Positions 28,301 through 37,106 of a stretch of DNA of 64,000 bases are shown here, one piece after another. The notes under the pieces were generated by a model that saw only the letters and a list, made by a program, of their open reading frames with translations, did no database searches and was not told the origin of the DNA. Every line of letters begins with the position of its first letter. The first letter of the stretch is position 1. The position numbers and the translations under genes were made by a program. The stretch lies in assembly GCF_004522235.1 (NCBI RefSeq), contig NZ_SDLT01000025.1, positions 84,101 to 148,100 of the forward strand, read 5' to 3'. The DNA comes from Amycolatopsis nivea. GTDB lineage: Bacteria > Actinomycetota > Actinomycetes > Mycobacteriales > Pseudonocardiaceae.

Positions 28301-28990
28301 ATGCGCCTGGCCGATCTGTCGTCGCCGGACGTCGCGGAACACGCGGCGTCCGGCGCGATCCTCGCCGTGCCGCTCGGGGCCACCGAGCAGCACGGCCCGC
28401 ACCTGCCGTTGAGCACGGACACCGACATCGCGACGGCGTTGTGCGACCGGCTCGCCGCGGAGCGACCGGACGTGCTGGTCGCACCGGCCGTGCCGTACGG
28501 GTCGAGCGGAGAACACGCGGGCTTCGCCGGGACGCTGTCGATCGGCCAGGCGGCCACGGAACTCCTGCTCGTGGAACTGGGCCGGTCGGCCTCCGAAACC
28601 TTCCGGCGGCTGCTTTTCGTGTCCGCGCACGGCGGAAACGCCGCTTCGGTGACCCGCGCGGTCGCGACTTTGCGGGCCGAATCGCGGGACGTCTCGGTGT
28701 TCGAGCCGCGCTGGCAAGGAGATCCGCACGCCGGACGGCCGGAAACCGCTCTGCAGCTGAACCTTCGGCCGGACAAGGTGCAGATGGACAAAGCCGTGCC
28801 GGGAGACGACCGTCCACTGAGCCAGTTGCTCCCCGCACTACGCAAAGGCGGTGTCAAAGCGGTGACTGACACCGGAATCCTCGGCGATCCCACCGGCGCG
28901 ACGGCAGACGAAGGACGGGATATCCTCGACGACCTGACGGCGCAGTTGCGAGCGCACGTGCGCGACTGGACTTCGGTAGGCACGCCATGA
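28301..28990 (+). CDS. mftE: Mycofactocin peptidase MftE (creatininase family)
   Basis: Predicted metal-dependent hydrolase of 229 aa. The creatininase signature GATEQHGPHLPLSTDTDIA carries the metal ligands, and the second site is FVSAHGGN. In the pathway it cuts modified MftA next to the last two residues to release the small product AHDP. It follows mftC by one base, and its end overlaps the SDR start (ATGA). In many mft operons mftD comes before mftE; here mftD is last. Confidence 0.95.
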   Translation: MRLADLSSPDVAEHAASGAILAVPLGATEQHGPHLPLSTDTDIATALCDRLAAERPDVLVAPAVPYGSSGEHAGFAGTLSIGQAATELLLVELGRSASETFRRLLFVSAHGGNAASVTRAVATLRAESRDVSVFEPRWQGDPHAGRPETALQLNLRPDKVQMDKAVPGDDRPLSQLLPALRKGGVKAVTDTGILGDPTGATADEGRDILDDLTAQLRAHVRDWTSVGTP

Positions 28991-29775
28991 AAGCCGCCCT
29001 CGTAACCGGTGCCGCGCGCGGGATCGGCGAAGCCACTGCGATAAAGCTGGCTGCGCAAGGCTGGGCCGTGCTCGCGGTCGACATCGCCGAAAACGACCCA
29101 GCTCTCCCCTATCCCATGGGAACCGGTGAAGAACTGTCCACAGTGGTCGAGACAATCCGCGAAGCCGGCGGCATCGCCGAGGAATTCCGCGCAGACGTCC
29201 GCGACCGCGCCCAACTGGCCGCAGCGGTCGCAGAAGCGGAACAACGCTGGGGCGGCCTCGACGCGGTCATCGCGGCCGCCGGGGTGATCGCGGGCGGAGT
29301 ACCGCTGTGGGAAATGCCGCCGGAGCAGGAAGAAGCGGTCCTCGACGTCAACCTCCGCGGTGTCCTCAACCTCGCGCACGTCGCGATTCCCGCGTTGCTG
29401 CGCCGTCCGAAACCCCGCTCCGGACGGTTCCTGGCTGTCGCGTCCGCCGCCGCCACACGCGGGTTGCCGATGCTCGCCGCGTACTGCGCCGCGAAAGCCG
29501 GAGTCGCCGGGTTGATTCGCGCGCTGGGCACGGAATTGGGCGACTCCGGCGTCACCGCGAACGCGGTCAGCCCCGGCTCGACCGACACGCCGATCCTCGC
29601 CGAGAGCGCCCGCCTGTACGACCTTCCGTCGGCACAAAGCTTTGCCGCGCAACAACCTGTGCAGCGATTGCTCGATCCCGCCGAGGTCGCCGCCGTCCTG
29701 GCGTTCCTCGCCAGCCCGGAAAGCAGCGCGACGACCGGCGCGGTCATCCCGGTGGACGGAGGGCTGGCGCTGTGA
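28987..29775 (+). CDS. Mycofactocin-coupled SDR family oxidoreductase
   Basis: Short-chain dehydrogenase of 262 aa. Motifs: TGAARGIGEA near the N-terminus, AAAGVIAGG in place of NNAG, catalytic Ser in VASAAA and YCAAK, and VDGG at the C-terminus. SDRs embedded in mft operons form a group thought to keep NAD(H) tightly bound and use mycofactocin as electron acceptor. This gene is coupled to mftE upstream and to mftF downstream (GTGA), so it is an integral part of the operon. Its alcohol substrate is unknown. Confidence 0.92.
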   Translation: MKAALVTGAARGIGEATAIKLAAQGWAVLAVDIAENDPALPYPMGTGEELSTVVETIREAGGIAEEFRADVRDRAQLAAAVAEAEQRWGGLDAVIAAAGVIAGGVPLWEMPPEQEEAVLDVNLRGVLNLAHVAIPALLRRPKPRSGRFLAVASAAATRGLPMLAAYCAAKAGVAGLIRALGTELGDSGVTANAVSPGSTDTPILAESARLYDLPSAQSFAAQQPVQRLLDPAEVAAVLAFLASPESSATTGAVIPVDGGLAL

Positions 29776-31199
29776 CCACCCCACTGCCCGCCGGATTCCG
29801 CCTCGCCGTGGACCCGAGCGTCAAACAACTCTCCGATGGCCTCCTCTTCGGCGGCTCCCCCGCCCGCGTACTGCGCCTCACGAAAGCCGGGCGGACGGCG
29901 TGGGAACGCCTGGCGGACAACCCGGTCGAAACCTCGGCAGAAGGCGTCCTCGCCCGGCTGCTCACCGACGCCGGTTTCGCACACCCGTTGCCACCAGCCA
30001 AAACCGCCGACACAACCGTCGTCATCCCAGTCCGCGACCGCGCCGAACTGCTCGGCCGCTGCCTCGCCGCACTCGACGGCCGATACCCCGCGCTGGTCGT
30101 CGACGACGGATCCGCCGACCCCGCAGCCATCGCCGCCGCAGCCTCCGCACACGGCGCGAAACTCGTCCGCCGAGACGTCAACGGCGGCCCGGGCGCGGCC
30201 CGAAACACCGCGCTGGAGCACGTTTCCACCGACCTGATCGCTTTCCTGGACAGCGATTGCGTCCCGTCGCCGGACTGGATCGACCGGCTGGCCGGGCATT
30301 TCGCCGACCCGCTCGTCGCCGCCGTCGCACCCCGCGTCCGTCCCCTGGCCCCCGATACCTGGGCGGGCCGCTACACCCGCGCCGCCAGCAGCCTCGACCT
30401 CGGCACCGCCGCCGCCCGCGTCGCACCCGGCACCCGACTGTCCTATGTGCCCACTGCGGCACTCCTAGTCCGCCGAACAGCACTGGAATCCGTCGCCCGC
30501 GACGGCGCGGTCTTCGACCCGGCAATGCGCGTCGGCGAGGACGTCGACCTCGGCTGGCGACTCCACGACGCCGGTTTCCGGATCCGCTACGACCCGTCCG
30601 CGCACATCGACCACCACGAACCGACAACTTGGCGCACGTTGCTCAGCCGCCGCGCCAGCTACGGGACTTCCGCTGCACCCCTGGCCCTCCGCCGCCCGGC
30701 CGCGATGGCTCCGCTCGTCCTGCATCCCTGGCCGACGCTGACCGTCGCCGCTCTCCTCGCCCGCCGTCCGCTTCCGGCCGCCGCCGCGTTCGCGGGCGCG
30801 GTACTGACCATGACCCGCGTACTGCGCAAAACCGACGTGCCCACCCACGGCGTCGCCCAGACGATGGCCACCGCCGTCGGCCAAACCTGGCTCGGATTCG
30901 GCCGCTACAGCACGCAATTCGCCGCTCCCCTGCTCGCCGCGCTCCTGCTGCCCGGCGGGCGGAAACGCTGGGGACGCCGGGCCGCGGTCGCGTCCCTGCT
31001 CGCCGGACCGCCGCTGACCTCCTGGCTCCGGCACCGCCCCAGTCTCGACCCTCTCCGCTACACCACCGGCGCGATCGCCGACGACCTCGCGTACGGCGCC
31101 GGGGTGTGGGCGGGCTGCCTCAACCACCGCACCGCGGTCCCGCTGCGGCCGCGCGTCACCTGGCGCCCTCTGCGCGTCGACCCGAAGGGAAAACGATGA
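29772..31199 (+). CDS. mftF: Mycofactocin glycosyltransferase MftF
   Basis: Family-2 glycosyltransferase of 475 aa. GT-A motifs: VVIPVRDRAELLGRCLAAL, VVDDGSAD, FLDSDC (metal site) and GEDVDLGWRLHDAGF. Hydrophobic segments in the C-terminal third suggest membrane association. MftF adds a glucose chain to the redox core. A GTG start overlaps the SDR stop, and the mftD ATG overlaps the mftF stop (ATGA). Confidence 0.95.
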   Translation: MTTPLPAGFRLAVDPSVKQLSDGLLFGGSPARVLRLTKAGRTAWERLADNPVETSAEGVLARLLTDAGFAHPLPPAKTADTTVVIPVRDRAELLGRCLAALDGRYPALVVDDGSADPAAIAAAASAHGAKLVRRDVNGGPGAARNTALEHVSTDLIAFLDSDCVPSPDWIDRLAGHFADPLVAAVAPRVRPLAPDTWAGRYTRAASSLDLGTAAARVAPGTRLSYVPTAALLVRRTALESVARDGAVFDPAMRVGEDVDLGWRLHDAGFRIRYDPSAHIDHHEPTTWRTLLSRRASYGTSAAPLALRRPAAMAPLVLHPWPTLTVAALLARRPLPAAAAFAGAVLTMTRVLRKTDVPTHGVAQTMATAVGQTWLGFGRYSTQFAAPLLAALLLPGGRKRWGRRAAVASLLAGPPLTSWLRHRPSLDPLRYTTGAIADDLAYGAGVWAGCLNHRTAVPLRPRVTWRPLRVDPKGKR

Positions 31200-32368
31200 G
31201 CACCACCTGGTTCGAATCCGTCGCCGAAGCACAGCGGCGGGCGAAGAAGCGCCTGCCCGCGTCCGTCTACTCGGCACTGATCGCCGGTTCGGAAAAAGGG
31301 CTGACGCTGCAGGACAATCTCGCCGCGTACGACGAACTGCGCTTCGCCCCGCGCACCGCCGGGCTGCCCGGCGAACGCGATCTGAGCACGAACGTCCTCG
31401 GCCGCGACGTCGCGCTGCCGGTGCTGATCTCGCCGACCGGCGTCCAGGCCGTGCACCCCGACGGCGAGGTCGCGGTGGCTCGCGCAGCCGCGGCGCGCGG
31501 GACGTCGATGGGGCTGTCGTCGTTCGCGAGCAAGCCCGTCGAGGAAGTAGTGGCCGTCAACCCGAACACCTACTTCCAGGTCTACTGGACCGGCAGCCGC
31601 GACGACATCCTGCGGCGGCTCGACCGGGCCCGGTCGGCGGGCGCGGTCGGGATCATCCTCACGCTCGACTGGTCTTTCTCGCACAGCCGCGACTGGGGCA
31701 GCCCGCACATCCCGGAAAAGATGACGCTGCGCGAACTGATCCGCTTCGCGCCCGAGGGCATGATGCATCCGCGCTGGCTGCTGACCTACGCCCGCACCAA
31801 GAAACTGCCCGACCTCAGCGTCCCGAACATGGCCGAGCCCGGCACGCCGATTCCCACGTTCTTCGGCGCGTACGGCCAGTGGATGCAGACCGCGCCGCCG
31901 ACCTGGGAAGACGTCAGCTGGCTGCGGAAGCAGTGGGACGGGCCGTTCCTGCTCAAGGGCGTGTACCGCGTCGACGAGGCCCGCCGCGCGGTCGACGCCG
32001 GGGTCAGCGCGATCTCGGTGTCCAACCACGGCGGCAACAACCTCGACGGCACCCCCGCCACGATCCGCGCGCTGCCCGCGGTCGCGGAGGCAGTCGGCAG
32101 CGAGGTGGAAGTGCTGCTGGACGGCGGAATCCGGCGCGGCAGCGATGTCGTGAAGGCGCTCGCGCTCGGGGCCCGCGCGGTGCTGATCGGGCGCGCGTAC
32201 CTGTGGGGCCTCGCCGCGGGCGGACAGGCCGGGGTGGAGAACGTGCTGGACGTCCTGCGCAACGGCATCGACTCGACGCTGCTCGCGCTGGGGCACCGCA
32301 GCGTGCACGACCTGAGCCGCGATGACCTGATCGTGCCGGCGGGATTCGAGCGCCGGATCGGAGCCTGA
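31196..32368 (+). CDS. mftD: Mycofactocin FMN-dependent dehydrogenase MftD
   Basis: FMN enzyme of the lactate-dehydrogenase/glycolate-oxidase family, 390 aa, that deaminates AHDP oxidatively to the redox-active form. Visible: PVLISPTGVQAVHPDGEVAVARAA, QVYWTGSRDDI, LLKGVYRVDEA (FMN-phosphate Lys region), the active-site His in SNHGGNNLDGTPAT, and DGGIRRGSDVVKALALGARAVLIGRAYLWGLA. Last gene of the operon; a convergent hydrolase gene ends 8 bases downstream. Confidence 0.95.
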   Translation: MSTTWFESVAEAQRRAKKRLPASVYSALIAGSEKGLTLQDNLAAYDELRFAPRTAGLPGERDLSTNVLGRDVALPVLISPTGVQAVHPDGEVAVARAAAARGTSMGLSSFASKPVEEVVAVNPNTYFQVYWTGSRDDILRRLDRARSAGAVGIILTLDWSFSHSRDWGSPHIPEKMTLRELIRFAPEGMMHPRWLLTYARTKKLPDLSVPNMAEPGTPIPTFFGAYGQWMQTAPPTWEDVSWLRKQWDGPFLLKGVYRVDEARRAVDAGVSAISVSNHGGNNLDGTPATIRALPAVAEAVGSEVEVLLDGGIRRGSDVVKALALGARAVLIGRAYLWGLAAGGQAGVENVLDVLRNGIDSTLLALGHRSVHDLSRDDLIVPAGFERRIGA

Positions 32369-32376
32369 CCGTCCGT

Positions 32377-33141
32377 CTACTGTGGACTTTCGTCCGCGAA
32401 GAACCGGACCGCCGCGGCGGTGAACTCCGGCGCAGCCGACGCCACGTAGTGATTGCCGGGAACCGCGGCGAACTCCGCGGTCAGCAGCCGGGCGAGCGGC
32501 TCGCCGTCAGCGTGCCCCTCGTCCTCGCTGCCGACCACGACCAGCGCCGGGATGTTCAGCGCGGCGAGTTCGCGCATCGGCACGACCGAATGGAGAACGA
32601 GCAGCAGCGCCCGCGGGTCGGCGCCGAGACGGCCGATCCAATGCGCCGTCTGGGCGTCGGCCGGGTCCACCGTCCGGCCCTCGGCCAACGCGGTGAGCAC
32701 CCGGTGCAGCGGACCGCCTCCGCCGCCCCGCTGCATGGCGGCAAGTCCTTGCCCGCCAAGGAGTATCCGAGACGGCCGCGCTCCCCGCACGACCATGCGG
32801 AGCGCGACCCGCGCGCCGAGCGAGTACCCGCCGAGGGCGTATTCGGTCAGGCCGAGCTGCTCGGCGAACGCGAGCCCGTCGTCGACGAGCACGTCCGGCG
32901 GGTAGCAGGCCGGATCGTCGGGCTGCGGGCTCGCGCCGTGCCCGCGGAAATCCGGCAGCAGCACGCGGAACCCGCGTTCGGCGAGTTGCTCGGCCAGCCC
33001 GCTGCGCAGCCACGCTTCGCCGGACGAGGTGAATCCGTGCAGCAACACGACCGGCGTGCCTTCGCCGAGTTCGCGGTAAGCCAGTTCGAGCCCGTCGCGC
33101 GCACGGAACCGATGGACGGGCAGTTCGATCACGGGGTCCAC
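32377..33141 (-). CDS. Alpha/beta hydrolase
   Basis: Predicted hydrolase of about 254 aa with VVLLHGFTSSGEAW (oxyanion region), DFRGHGAS, the nucleophile elbow GYSLGA, a late Asp in VVGSEDEGHAD and the catalytic His in VPGNHYV. The start is uncertain: GTG 33141 gives a family-like N-terminus, while GTG 33132 and GTG 33171 are also possible and none has a clear ribosome site. No substrate can be read from the sequence. It converges on the mft operon but is not part of it. Confidence 0.85.
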   Translation of the reverse strand: MDPVIELPVHRFRARDGLELAYRELGEGTPVVLLHGFTSSGEAWLRSGLAEQLAERGFRVLLPDFRGHGASPQPDDPACYPPDVLVDDGLAFAEQLGLTEYALGGYSLGARVALRMVVRGARPSRILLGGQGLAAMQRGGGGGPLHRVLTALAEGRTVDPADAQTAHWIGRLGADPRALLLVLHSVVPMRELAALNIPALVVVGSEDEGHADGEPLARLLTAEFAAVPGNHYVASAAPEFTAAAVRFFADESPQ

Positions 33142-33198
33142 TATGGCACGAGCCCGCTGGTCCGCACGCACTGCTGACGCGGCGGACCAGCGACTCGT

Positions 33199-33783
33199 TC
33201 ACGGCAGCGGGCGCGTCCCCGGCACCACCCATTCCCGGTCCACCCGGCCGTCGACCGCGACCAGCACCGCGATCCCGCCGCGCGAGCCGTCCGACCAGGT
33301 CCCGGCGATGGTCTGCCGCTCCGGGTCGAGCACCAGTTCGCCGTGCCACGGGTGCGCGTCCTTGGCGAGCACCCGCAATTCCTCGCGGTCCAGATCGCCT
33401 TCGCCCGGCCCGTCCGGCAGCTCCGACCGGCCGTCCGGCGACGGGATCGTCCAGTTCCGCGAGACCTTTCCATCGGTGAGCACGCACAGGTCGGCTCCGG
33501 TGATGACCACGCCGTCGCGCCGGGTGACGTCCCAGGTGAAGGCGAGCCGTTCGGTGCCGTCGACGACGAAAGTGCGCGGGACGAACACGTTTCCGACGTC
33601 GCGCTGGTACTTCGCGATGAACGCCTCGGCGTCCGCCGGGCCGACCAGCGGGTCGAGGCCGGGTTTGGTGCCGGACCACTGGCGGCCGTCGGCGGTGAGC
33701 AGCCGGTGCGCGAGCGAGGCGTCCTCGTTCCACATGCGGCACCAGAGGGCGGGGATTTCTTCGGGGGTCAGGTCGTTTGCCAT
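33199..33783 (-). CDS. SnoaL-like/NTF2-fold hypothetical protein
   Basis: Predicted cytosolic protein of 194 aa. The sequence (MWNEDASLAHRLLTADGRQW; DAEAFIAKYQ; FVVDGTERLAFTWDVTRRDG; GADLCVLTDGKVSRNW) looks like the cone-shaped NTF2/SnoaL fold used for small ligands. There is no signal peptide and no recognisable catalytic set. ATG 33781-33783 is the start. It lies between the hydrolase and a WYL regulator, all on the minus strand, perhaps one unit. Confidence 0.7.
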   Translation of the reverse strand: MANDLTPEEIPALWCRMWNEDASLAHRLLTADGRQWSGTKPGLDPLVGPADAEAFIAKYQRDVGNVFVPRTFVVDGTERLAFTWDVTRRDGVVITGADLCVLTDGKVSRNWTIPSPDGRSELPDGPGEGDLDREELRVLAKDAHPWHGELVLDPERQTIAGTWSDGSRGGIAVLVAVDGRVDREWVVPGTRPLP

Positions 33784-33847
33784 GCGAGAACGATCGCGTC
33801 CGCCGGCGACACCGTCCTGTCGGTGTTTCCCCGCCGCGTGGCGCAGG

Positions 33848-34540
33848 TCACTCGCCGAGCGGGCGGGCGGAGATCCGCGCGAGTTCGGCGTCGAGGTCGA
33901 CCTCGCGGCCCTCGACGCGGTCGCCGGTCAGTGCGAGGGCGCGGATCCGGTCCAGCAGGAAGCCGCGGACCGCGTCGCGCAGGCGGCACCAGCCGAGCAC
34001 GTACCAGCCCGCCGGGCCCCACAGCAGGCCCAGCGGCTCGACGTCGCGTTCGGTCTCCTGGCCTTGGGCGTCCACATACGACAGCCGGAGGACGCGCCGC
34101 GCGGCGAGAGCGGTCAGGATCAGTCCGCTGTGGACGGCGGGCGGTTCGGGCTCGCCGACCCGGTGCAGCCGCGCGGCGAGGTGCTGTTCCGCGTCGCGGA
34201 CGTCGGACGGCAGCCGCGCGAGCACCTTGCGCGCCGCCGACTCCGCCGCGCCCGCGAAGGGCGAACCGGCGGCCGAACGCAGCGCGACGGTGATCGCGAT
34301 GGCTTCCTCCGGCGTGAGCGTGAGCGGCGGCAGGGTCCGTTCGCGGTCGAGCCCGTAGCCGCCGGTCCGGCCGGTTTCGGTCCAGATCGGGACGCCTGCC
34401 TCGCGCAACGCGCCGAGGTCGCGCTCGACCGTGCGCACGCTGACCTCGAACCGGGACGCCAGCCACGCCGCGGTCCGGGTGCGCGGCGCGACCGCCCGGA
34501 GCTCCTCGACAAGTGCGTACAGCCGGTCCGTGCGATTCAC
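33848..34540 (-). CDS. HTH and WYL-domain transcriptional regulator
   Basis: DNA-binding regulator of 230 aa. The N-terminal helix-turn-helix (DRLYALVEELRAVAP; RFEVSVRTVERDLGALREAGVPIWTE) is followed by a WYL-type ligand domain (VLRLSYVDAQGQETERDVEPLGLLWGPAGWYVLGWCRLRDAVRGFLLDRI). WYL proteins sense small molecules or nucleic acid ligands. The start is GTG 34538-34540. It probably controls itself and the two genes downstream of it; this is inference from position. Confidence 0.88.
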   Translation of the reverse strand: MNRTDRLYALVEELRAVAPRTRTAAWLASRFEVSVRTVERDLGALREAGVPIWTETGRTGGYGLDRERTLPPLTLTPEEAIAITVALRSAAGSPFAGAAESAARKVLARLPSDVRDAEQHLAARLHRVGEPEPPAVHSGLILTALAARRVLRLSYVDAQGQETERDVEPLGLLWGPAGWYVLGWCRLRDAVRGFLLDRIRALALTGDRVEGREVDLDAELARISARPLGE

Positions 34541-34769
34541 CCGGCCAGCCTACGGACCTGCGGATCCTCACCCGATCGGGTGGCTTTGCGGGCGACTGCC
34601 GTCACGAAGGCGGACCTGCGCTGTTCCGTTCGCGGGAGCCGCGACCGGCGCCGGTCCGTCCTGTGGAGGGCGGCGGACCGGCGAGGTCCCCTCGTTCGTC
34701 GGGGGACGAGGGGGCCGCCGGGGCGGGTCGGCGCAGGGGGCCGGCCCGTTCCCGGTCCGGCGGGGACAC

Positions 34770-34800
34770 TTGACTCTCACACCGTGTCAGAGCGTGTGCT
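34770..34800 (+). promoter_or_regulatory. MerR-type promoter with long spacer and palindromic operator
   Basis: A TTGACT -35 element (34770-34775) and a TGTGCT -10-like element (34795-34800) are 19 bases apart, the long spacing typical of MerR-controlled promoters. An imperfect palindrome CTCTCACAC-C-GTGTCAGAG (34774-34792, one mismatch) fills the spacer. The merR-type gene starts 10 bases further on. Confidence 0.7.
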
Positions 34801-34809
34801 GGGGAGGTC

Positions 34810-35637
34810 ATGTTCACCATCGGAGAATTCGCCCGCCACGGCCGGGTTTCGGTTCGCATGCTGCGGCACTACGACGCGCTCGGCCTGCTCCGGCCCGCCG
34901 AGGTCGACCCGTGCACCGGCTACCGGCGCTACACCGCCGGGCAGCTGGCCGCGCTGAACCGGATCGTCGCGCTCAAGGAGCTCGGCTTCGGGCTCGGCGA
35001 GGTCGCCGCGCTGCTGGACGAGCAGATCCCGCTCGACCAGGTCCGCGGCATGCTGGCCCTGCGCCGGGCCGAGCTGGCCGAACGCGTCGCCGCCGACCGG
35101 CTCCGGCTGGCCGAGGTCGAGGCGAGACTCCGCACGCTGGAAAGCGAGCACGCCATGCCGGACACCGAAATCATCGTCAAAGACCTCCCCGCCGCGCGCG
35201 TCGTGCGGCTCACCGCGACCGTCGAAAGCTTCTCTCCCGAAGCGATCAGCCCGGTCCTGCGCCCGCTGTGCGCGGAACTCGGCCGCCGCCTCGAAGGATC
35301 CGACGCCGCCCCGGCCGGACCGTTGACCTGCTACTACGAAAAGCCCGCCGGCGAAGACGATCCCGTCGTCGTGCACGCGGCGCTCCCGGTGTCCGGGGCC
35401 GTCGCCCGGCCGAACGGCCTCGAGGCGGCCGAACTGCCCGCCGCCCGCGCCGCGACGCTGGTCCACCGAGGGCCGGCGAGCGGATTCCTCGCCGGCTACC
35501 AGCGGCTCGCCCGGTGGACCGACGAGCACGGGTTCCGCGCGCACGGCTTCCCCTGCGAGGTCTACCTCCACACTTCCGGCGACGAGAGCGAATGGGTCGT
35601 CGAACTGTGCGAGCCGTTCGTCGAGGAACCGCGCTGA
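34810..35637 (+). CDS. MerR family regulator with GyrI-like effector domain
   Basis: Regulator of 275 aa. The N-terminal MerR helix-turn-helix is clear (FTIGEFARHGRVSVRMLRHYDALGLLRPAEVDPCTGYRRYTAGQLAALNRI), followed by a coiled-coil linker (RRAELAERVAADRLRLAEVEARLRTLESEHA) and a C-terminal GyrI/SOUL-like effector domain (residues about 120-275). GGGGAGG precedes the ATG. Such proteins usually activate multidrug or redox genes when a hydrophobic ligand binds. The promoter architecture upstream implies autoregulation. Confidence 0.9.
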   Translation: MFTIGEFARHGRVSVRMLRHYDALGLLRPAEVDPCTGYRRYTAGQLAALNRIVALKELGFGLGEVAALLDEQIPLDQVRGMLALRRAELAERVAADRLRLAEVEARLRTLESEHAMPDTEIIVKDLPAARVVRLTATVESFSPEAISPVLRPLCAELGRRLEGSDAAPAGPLTCYYEKPAGEDDPVVVHAALPVSGAVARPNGLEAAELPAARAATLVHRGPASGFLAGYQRLARWTDEHGFRAHGFPCEVYLHTSGDESEWVVELCEPFVEEPR

Positions 35638-35720
35638 CCGGCCAAGACCCGACCTTCGACGGGTTGCGCCGCCGCTCGTTCCGGACGCGAATGGGTGGGG
35701 ACGACCCGAGGAGGACGCAG

Positions 35721-36650
35721 GTGTTCTCGACAGGTCCCGGCACCCAGCCGGACCGGCTCGCCGACGCGCTGGCGGACGGGCCGTTCAGCCGTGCCCTGAC
35801 CCTGGCCATCGACCGCAGCGGGCTCGGTCTCGACCGGCTGCGCGACCGGCTCGCCGCGGCGGGCGCGGCGGTCAGCACCACGACACTCAGCTATTGGCGG
35901 ACCGGCCGCACCGTGCCTGCCCGCGCCCGTTCGCGCGTCGCCGTGCGGATTCTCGAGGGCGTGCTCGACCTGCCGCCTGGCTCGCTGACCGGGCTGATCG
36001 AACGCGACCCGGAACCGCCGCCGGTCCCGGTCGTGCGCTGGGAACGGCTGTGGGGACGCCGGAACGCCGTCCTGCGAGTGCTGAACTCGTTCGAGACGGC
36101 GTACCGGACGTCGCTGGTGGTCGTCAGCCTCCACGAGGCCGTGCACGTGGGCCCGGACCGGCGGCTGCACCGGCTGGAAGTGCGCGAGGTCGTCCGCGCG
36201 ACCGAGGACGACACGCACATCCGGCTGGTCACCGCGCACGGCGTCGGCCCCGGCTGCCCGCCGCGGCTGGTGCGCACCCGCTACTGCTCGCCCGGGCGCA
36301 CGGAAACCCTCGCCGAAGAAGGGTTCACCGTGTGCGAACTCGTCCTCGGCCGAGGGCTGGACCGGGGCGAAACCGCGATCGCCGAGTACGAGTTCGAGTT
36401 CACCGACGACCGCCCGGACTGGTCCTACGAACGCCGGTTCCGCAACGCCGTGCACGAGCACCTGCTCGAACTGCACTTCGCGCCCGGCTTCGAGCCGCGG
36501 GCCTGCCACGCCTACCGCCTCGACTCCCCCGCCGGGCCGGAGACGACCGTCGCCGAACTGCCGATCACCGAAGGCCTTCCCGCGCACGTCGTGTCGGCCG
36601 AGGTCACTCCGGGGATCCTCGGCCTGCGCTGGCAGTGGGACCCGCCATGA
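35721..36650 (+). CDS. Uncharacterised protein with N-terminal HTH-like domain
   Basis: Predicted 309-aa cytosolic protein. GTG 35721 has GAGGAGG six bases upstream; the in-frame ATG at 35691 has none. The N-terminus looks like a Cro/XRE-type helix-turn-helix (FSRALTLAIDRSGLGLDRLRDRLAAAGAAVSTTTLSYWRTGRTVP; VAVRILEGVLDLPPGSL). The C-terminal ~190 residues are not a family I recognise and end in GILGLRWQW. A similar C-terminal pattern appears in the gene at 49451-50410. Role unknown, probably regulatory. Confidence 0.75.
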   Translation: MFSTGPGTQPDRLADALADGPFSRALTLAIDRSGLGLDRLRDRLAAAGAAVSTTTLSYWRTGRTVPARARSRVAVRILEGVLDLPPGSLTGLIERDPEPPPVPVVRWERLWGRRNAVLRVLNSFETAYRTSLVVVSLHEAVHVGPDRRLHRLEVREVVRATEDDTHIRLVTAHGVGPGCPPRLVRTRYCSPGRTETLAEEGFTVCELVLGRGLDRGETAIAEYEFEFTDDRPDWSYERRFRNAVHEHLLELHFAPGFEPRACHAYRLDSPAGPETTVAELPITEGLPAHVVSAEVTPGILGLRWQWDPP

Positions 36651-36657
36651 TGGACCC

Positions 36658-37023
36658 ATGGAATCGACGCGGATCGACCGCTGGCTCTGGGCGGTCCGGC
36701 TGACCAAGACGCGCGCCGACGCCGCGGCCGCCTGCCGCGGCGGGCACGTGCGCGTGAACGACCGCCCGGCGAAACCCGCGACCACGGTCGTGCCCGGCGA
36801 CGAGGTCCGTGCCCGGATCGGGACGACGACCCGCGTGGTCGAGGTCGTGCAGGTGATCCAGAAACGGGTCGGCGCGGCCGTCGCGGCCACCTGTCTCATC
36901 GACCGCACCCCGAAGCCGCCGCCGGAGGCCGCGATCCCGGTCGCCCGCCGCGAGCGCGGCGCGGGCCGTCCGACGAAGCGGGAGCGCCGGGTGCTGGACG
37001 AGTTCCGCCGCCAGCAGGGCTGA
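36658..37023 (+). CDS. S4-domain RNA-binding protein (Hsp15-like)
   Basis: Small RNA-binding protein of 121 aa. The S4 domain fills the N-terminal half (RIDRWLWAVRLTKTRADAAAACRGGHVRVNDRPAKPATTVVPGDEV). The C-terminal tail is basic (PVARRERGAGRPTKRERRVLDEFRRQQG), like Hsp15, which binds stalled 50S subunits carrying nascent chains. It starts 7 bases after the preceding stop. The function is by family. Confidence 0.93.
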   Translation: MESTRIDRWLWAVRLTKTRADAAAACRGGHVRVNDRPAKPATTVVPGDEVRARIGTTTRVVEVVQVIQKRVGAAVAATCLIDRTPKPPPEAAIPVARRERGAGRPTKRERRVLDEFRRQQG

Positions 37024-37106
37024 TCGCGCAAGGGCTCTCGGCCGGGCTCAGGTGCGTACCTTGTGCGCGTCCGAGATCCGGGCGTCCGCTGATGTGGCTG
37101 GCCTGA

